Shown here one piece after another: positions 14,023 through 16,801 of a stretch of 16,801 nucleotides of DNA (positions are counted from its first letter, which is position 1; each line of letters begins with the position of its first letter). The stretch covers positions 1-16,801 of the forward strand of contig DFDV01000027.1 in the NCBI GenBank assembly GCA_002369025.1, given 5' to 3'. The position numbers were made by a program, and so were the translations under genes. The stretch is from Treponema sp. UBA3819 (lineage in GTDB: Bacteria > Spirochaetota > Spirochaetia > Treponematales > Treponemataceae). Below the pieces are notes generated by a model, which made no database searches, was not told the DNA's origin, and saw only the letters and a list, made by a program, of their open reading frames with translations.

Positions 14023-14757
14023 ATGGAAGCAACCCGTACGCCTGCCCGTCTGGCAGAGACTGAAAAATCCCGTTTTTTGGGAAGAACCTTTGGCTGGATG
14101 GCACTTGCCCTCTTTATCAGTGCGGCAGCCGCTTATTTTACTGCCACATCAGAACCGCTTTTACGATTCCTTTTTGGAATTTCTGAAACAGGTGCACGCG
14201 GAAGACCGGTCGGTTTTTTTGCCCTCGTTATTCTGGAACTGGTTCTGGTTATTGCTCTTTCCGCTTCAATCAGAAAGATTTCTCCTTTTTTTGCAGGTCT
14301 GGGTTTTCTTGTTTATGCGGTCGTCAATGGCATGACCCTTTCTTCCATTTTCCTTATCTATCAGATTTCTTCAATTGCTACAGCCTTCTTTTCTACATCC
14401 ATTCTCTTTAGTGTAATGAGCCTCTGGGGGTTAACGACAAAAAAGAATCTTGCTTCCTGGGGACGCTACCTGATGATGGCCCTGCTTGGTGTGATTATCG
14501 CTTCTGCTACGGGCTGGTTTATTTCTTTCTTTACAAAGACGCCCCTTCCCATGATGGACATGCTTGTTTCTTTTGCAATCGTCATCATCTTTACAGCCCT
14601 TACCGCCTACGATGCTCAGAAAATTCTGAAGACTGCTGAATATGCCCGCAATACGGATGACTACAAAAAAGTTTCCATCCTTGCAGCCCTTGAATTCTAT
14701 CTTGATTTTATCAATATTCTGCTTGCCCTGCTCAGAATTTTCGGCAAAAAAAAGTAA
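14023..14757 (+). CDS. Bax inhibitor-1/YccA family integral membrane protein
   Basis: This 244-residue protein has a short charged N-terminus and about seven hydrophobic segments. The family hallmarks are the opening SRFLGRTFGWMALALFISAAAAYF and the late segment LTAYDAQKIL, with its paired acidic residue, followed by a final hydrophobic helix and a Lys-rich end. Bacterial members act as pH-sensitive Ca2+ leak channels (BsYetJ) or bind the FtsH protease (YccA); which applies here is unknown. AAGGAG at 14008-14013 lies 9 bases before the ATG, directly after the tRNA terminator. The next gene follows after 27 bases and is probably co-transcribed. Confidence 0.92.
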   Translation: MEATRTPARLAETEKSRFLGRTFGWMALALFISAAAAYFTATSEPLLRFLFGISETGARGRPVGFFALVILELVLVIALSASIRKISPFFAGLGFLVYAVVNGMTLSSIFLIYQISSIATAFFSTSILFSVMSLWGLTTKKNLASWGRYLMMALLGVIIASATGWFISFFTKTPLPMMDMLVSFAIVIIFTALTAYDAQKILKTAEYARNTDDYKKVSILAALEFYLDFINILLALLRIFGKKK

Positions 14758-14784
14758 TCTTTCTGCTGAAGGACTGTAACGGTA

Positions 14785-15510
14785 ATGGATGCTGCAAAAA
14801 AAATAGATGCTGCCCTGTATCTGATACCTGTTCCCCTGGGTGAAAATCCTCTGGAGCAGGTTCTGCCTTCCTATAACCGTTCCATTGTTTCTTCAATTAA
14901 ACACTTTATTGTAGAAGATATTCGTTCTGCCCGCAGATTTCTAAAAAAGACAGATTCTTCCATTGATATTGATACCTTAACTTTTTTTGAGTTAAACGAA
15001 CATACAGACCTTACAAAAATCACGCATATCCTTGGTCCTCTGGAAAAAGGTGAGCCCATGGGCGTGATTTCAGAGGCGGGCTGTCCTGCTGTTGCTGACC
15101 CGGGAGCCGCCGCTGTTGCCCTTGCCCAGAAGAAAAATCTTCCTGTTGTACCCCTGGTCGGTCCTTCTTCAATTATTCTTTCCCTTATGGCAAGCGGCTT
15201 TAACGGTCAGAATTTTGCATTCAACGGTTATCTTCCGGTTAAGCCTGCTGAGCGTGCGTCAAAAATCCGTCAGCTTGAAAGCCGGGCATATAAGGAAAAT
15301 CAGACACAGATTTTTATTGAGGCTCCCTACCGCAATGCAAAAATGCTGGAGTCTCTGCTTTCCGCCTGCCGCCCGGATACAAAAATCTGCGTGGCAGTGG
15401 GAATCACAACGGAGCAGGAATACATCAGAACAAAAACCGTTGCCCAGTGGAAAAAAGACAAGCTTCCCGACTTTCAAAAAATTCCCGCCATTTTCCTTCT
15501 TTACAAATAA
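14785..15510 (+). CDS. SAM-dependent methyltransferase, RsmI/YraL-like (tetrapyrrole methylase fold)
   Basis: This 241-residue protein has the tetrapyrrole-methylase fold. RsmI of this fold 2'-O-methylates C1402 of 16S rRNA. The motifs are the N-terminal ALYLIPVPLG, VEDIRSARRFLKK (RsmI has EDTR..R.LL), FFELNEHT, GVISEAGCPAVADPG in the SAM-binding region, and LVGPSSIILSLMASGFNGQNFAFNGYLP. EDIR in place of EDTR, a shorter C-terminus and the closing PAIFLLYK match the shorter branch often annotated only as SAM-dependent methyltransferase, so the rRNA target is not certain. The ATG has AAGGA about 11 bases upstream. The gene-free stretch 15511-15809 follows with no clear simple terminator. Confidence 0.88.
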   Translation: MDAAKKIDAALYLIPVPLGENPLEQVLPSYNRSIVSSIKHFIVEDIRSARRFLKKTDSSIDIDTLTFFELNEHTDLTKITHILGPLEKGEPMGVISEAGCPAVADPGAAAVALAQKKNLPVVPLVGPSSIILSLMASGFNGQNFAFNGYLPVKPAERASKIRQLESRAYKENQTQIFIEAPYRNAKMLESLLSACRPDTKICVAVGITTEQEYIRTKTVAQWKKDKLPDFQKIPAIFLLYK

Positions 15511-15527
15511 CATCCCCCTTTTGTATA

Positions 15528-15715
15528 GACACAGATGGACTCAGATAGGGTCAGATGGGACACAGATAAGCATAGATGCATATGTGCCCCTGGCACAAAC
15601 GTCAATAACTTCCGCTTACGCAAACGGAGCGCAAGCGACGTATGCACGCGGATGAGGCACAGATATTTTTTTATTATCTGTGTCCTATCTGTGTTAATCC
15701 CTGTGTATCTGTGTC
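15528..15715 (+). repeat. 188-bp inverted repeat built of CAGAT words with nested hairpins
   Basis: The gap 15511-15809 is mostly this structure. The outer arms are GACACAGAT (15528-15536) and ATCTGTGTC (15707-15715), a perfect match. Inner arms are CAGATGGGACACAGATAA (15552-15569) and its complement at 15674-15691, 17 of 18 paired. The core holds TGTGCC-CCT-GGCACA (15583-15597), a 9-bp stem with one mismatch (15613-15637), and CACAGATA with its complement (15658-15682). Direct copies of ACAGAT/TCAGAT recur in each arm. A frame at 15535-15762 is an accident of this repeat. It may also end transcription of the upstream methyltransferase gene. Confidence 0.8.
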
Positions 15716-15779
15716 GAATTCTCAGAACCTGCTTTCCGAGATTTTTTTTGTCTTGTGGATAGCATAAAAAACGAAACAG

Positions 15780-15788
15780 TGCTATTAT
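15780..15788 (+). promoter_or_regulatory. Possible extended -10 promoter
   Basis: TGC followed by TATTAT (15783-15788) forms an extended -10, with no good -35 at the right distance. The predicted start near 15795 leaves a leader of about 15 bases, with AAGAGG (15795-15800) at its very beginning. Confidence 0.35.
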
Positions 15789-15809
15789 AGAAATAAGAGG
15801 TATATCTGT

Positions 15810-16801
15810 ATGAAATCTATGAAAAATGTATTAGCTTTTACTGCGGTATTCTTCCTTGCAGTTTCTTCAATCTTTGCTGCAAAGACTGCCAGCGTAAAGA
15901 CTGAAGTTGATTCTTTTGATAAACACGGAAACATCAACCTTAAGATTACCGGAAATCTTTTCTCTGCCAATGATTTTGGCCTTGGTGACCTTGTTTCTGT
16001 AAAAGTCGGCTCTTTTAAGTTTGATGCCGCCATCGGTAAAAATTACACAGATGTAGATAACGGTGATTATCTTGTACGCATAAATGAGCAGGAAGTGTCC
16101 CTGGCAATCAATATGGGCAACCTTGAGCAGAAGAGTGGTGCAAAAATCGGAGATACCGTTGTAATCACTATGAAAGAAAAACTGGGCTATCTGCGTACCT
16201 ATCAGTCCCGCCTGCTTAAAAAGAGCGAACGCCGTGCTGATTATGATATGGATGAAGTTTTTGCTAACTGGCGCCCGGTCAAAGTAGGGAAAATCGCAGA
16301 AAATCGCCTCTACCGTTCTGTAAATCCTATTGGCGGTGACTCACGCGCTCCCTATGCAGCAGACCTGCTTTCAAAAACAGGAGTTCAGACGATTGTTAAT
16401 CTTGCAGATACAGAAAGTTCAGGTGCGGGCAAAATGTCTATGTTTCCTTTTTATTCCAATCTTGCCACAAAAGGAAACGTAGTTTTCCTCAATATGGGTG
16501 CAGCCTATAAGGACAAGGTTTTTGCAAAGAAACTTAATGCTGCCCTGCATTTTATGGCAAACCATCCGGGCCCCTATCTTGTTCATGGAAAGGAAGGCCG
16601 CATCAGAACCGGTTTTGTCTGTGCTGTACTGGAAGCCCTAAGCGGAGCAACAATTGAAGAAATGAACAATGACTATATGCTGAGTTATGAAAACCTGTAC
16701 GGACTCAAAAAAACATCTACTCAGTATTTTGCCATCAGTAAATCTGTCTCGCAGATGTTTATAGACATCAGCGGCGGAAAAAAAGTAACTGACAGCAATG
16801 T
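15810..16801 (+). CDS. Secreted protein-tyrosine-phosphatase-like protein lacking the catalytic Cys (3' end outside window)
   Basis: 330 residues are visible. A Sec signal peptide (MKSMKNVLAF through SSIFA) precedes an N-terminal beta-rich domain of about 140 residues that I do not recognise. From about residue 163 it resembles the tyrosine-phosphatase-like family of Firmicutes and spirochetes (NRLYRSVNPIGG, then IVNLADTES). The P-loop at 259-268 reads HGKEGRIRTG, where active enzymes have HCxxGxxRTG. His259, Gly263 and Arg266 are kept, but the nucleophile Cys is Gly260 (codon GGA). FVCAVLEALSGATIEEMNNDYMLSYENLYG after the loop is typical of the family. It is therefore probably a pseudoenzyme exported to the periplasm or surface. 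ATG at 15810 has AAGAGG about 9 bases upstream. Confidence 0.82.
   Translation, partial: MKSMKNVLAFTAVFFLAVSSIFAAKTASVKTEVDSFDKHGNINLKITGNLFSANDFGLGDLVSVKVGSFKFDAAIGKNYTDVDNGDYLVRINEQEVSLAINMGNLEQKSGAKIGDTVVITMKEKLGYLRTYQSRLLKKSERRADYDMDEVFANWRPVKVGKIAENRLYRSVNPIGGDSRAPYAADLLSKTGVQTIVNLADTESSGAGKMSMFPFYSNLATKGNVVFLNMGAAYKDKVFAKKLNAALHFMANHPGPYLVHGKEGRIRTGFVCAVLEALSGATIEEMNNDYMLSYENLYGLKKTSTQYFAISKSVSQMFIDISGGKKVTDSN

Noticed and set aside
15535..15762. Plus-strand frame of 75 codons after the methyltransferase gene
   Set aside because: It runs through the inverted repeat, has no ribosome site, and its sequence is a by-product of the CAGAT repeats.
15785..16033. Minus-strand frame opposite the start of the phosphatase-like gene
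   Set aside because: It covers the signal peptide and ribosome site of a well-supported plus-strand gene and has no features of its own.

Overview
The window looks like chromosomal DNA of a spirochete, most probably a Treponema. The grounds are a CheA-receiver hybrid in a compact chemosensory operon, a class III cyclase with a TPR-like tail, a large ankyrin lipoprotein with a relaxed lipobox, moderate GC, and intergenic stretches rich in hairpins. The genus is an inference; no rRNA or housekeeping marker is present.

Region 1 (1-8650, all + strand, overlaps or gaps of a few bases) reads as one operon. It holds the C-terminal part of a methyl-accepting protein, a CheW, a divergent CheW-like protein with a TTG start, a CheB with an intact esterase but an eroded receiver, CheR, a CheA fused to a complete receiver, a pseudoreceiver/GAF-like/class III nucleotide cyclase, and an oligopeptide-type ABC ATPase. 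A stand-alone CheY and CheC/CheX/CheD are absent. This layout suggests a Frz-like or alternative-output pathway in which the receptor array may tune cyclic-nucleotide synthesis. The ABC ATPase carries an extra GC-rich, hairpin-forming, in-frame segment of about 40 codons.

Region 2 (8651-10915): two tandem 111-bp structured repeats, each with four hairpins and an AAGGAGG motif at each unit boundary, lead into a 56-residue orphan protein. That protein is 3 bp upstream of an NhaC-family Na+/H+ antiporter. A TrpR/YerC-like repressor follows; its best promoter places the start of transcription exactly on the A of its ATG, so it may be leaderless.

Region 3 (10927-13731, minus strand): a 934-residue lipoprotein made almost wholly of about 26 ankyrin repeats. 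Its best terminator lies inside the 3' end of the convergent TrpR-like gene.

Region 4 (13732-15510): tRNA-Pro(GGG) with promoter and terminator, then a Bax-inhibitor-1 family membrane protein whose predicted transcript starts inside the tRNA terminator stem, then an RsmI/YraL-like tetrapyrrole-methylase-fold methyltransferase.

Region 5 (15511-16801): a gene-free stretch dominated by a 188-bp inverted repeat built of CAGAT words, then a secreted protein-tyrosine-phosphatase-like protein, cut by the window end, whose catalytic Cys is replaced by Gly.

The most unusual items are the covarying tandem repeats, the in-frame palindromic insert in the ABC ATPase, the chemosensory-cyclase operon with two decayed receivers, and the pseudophosphatase.
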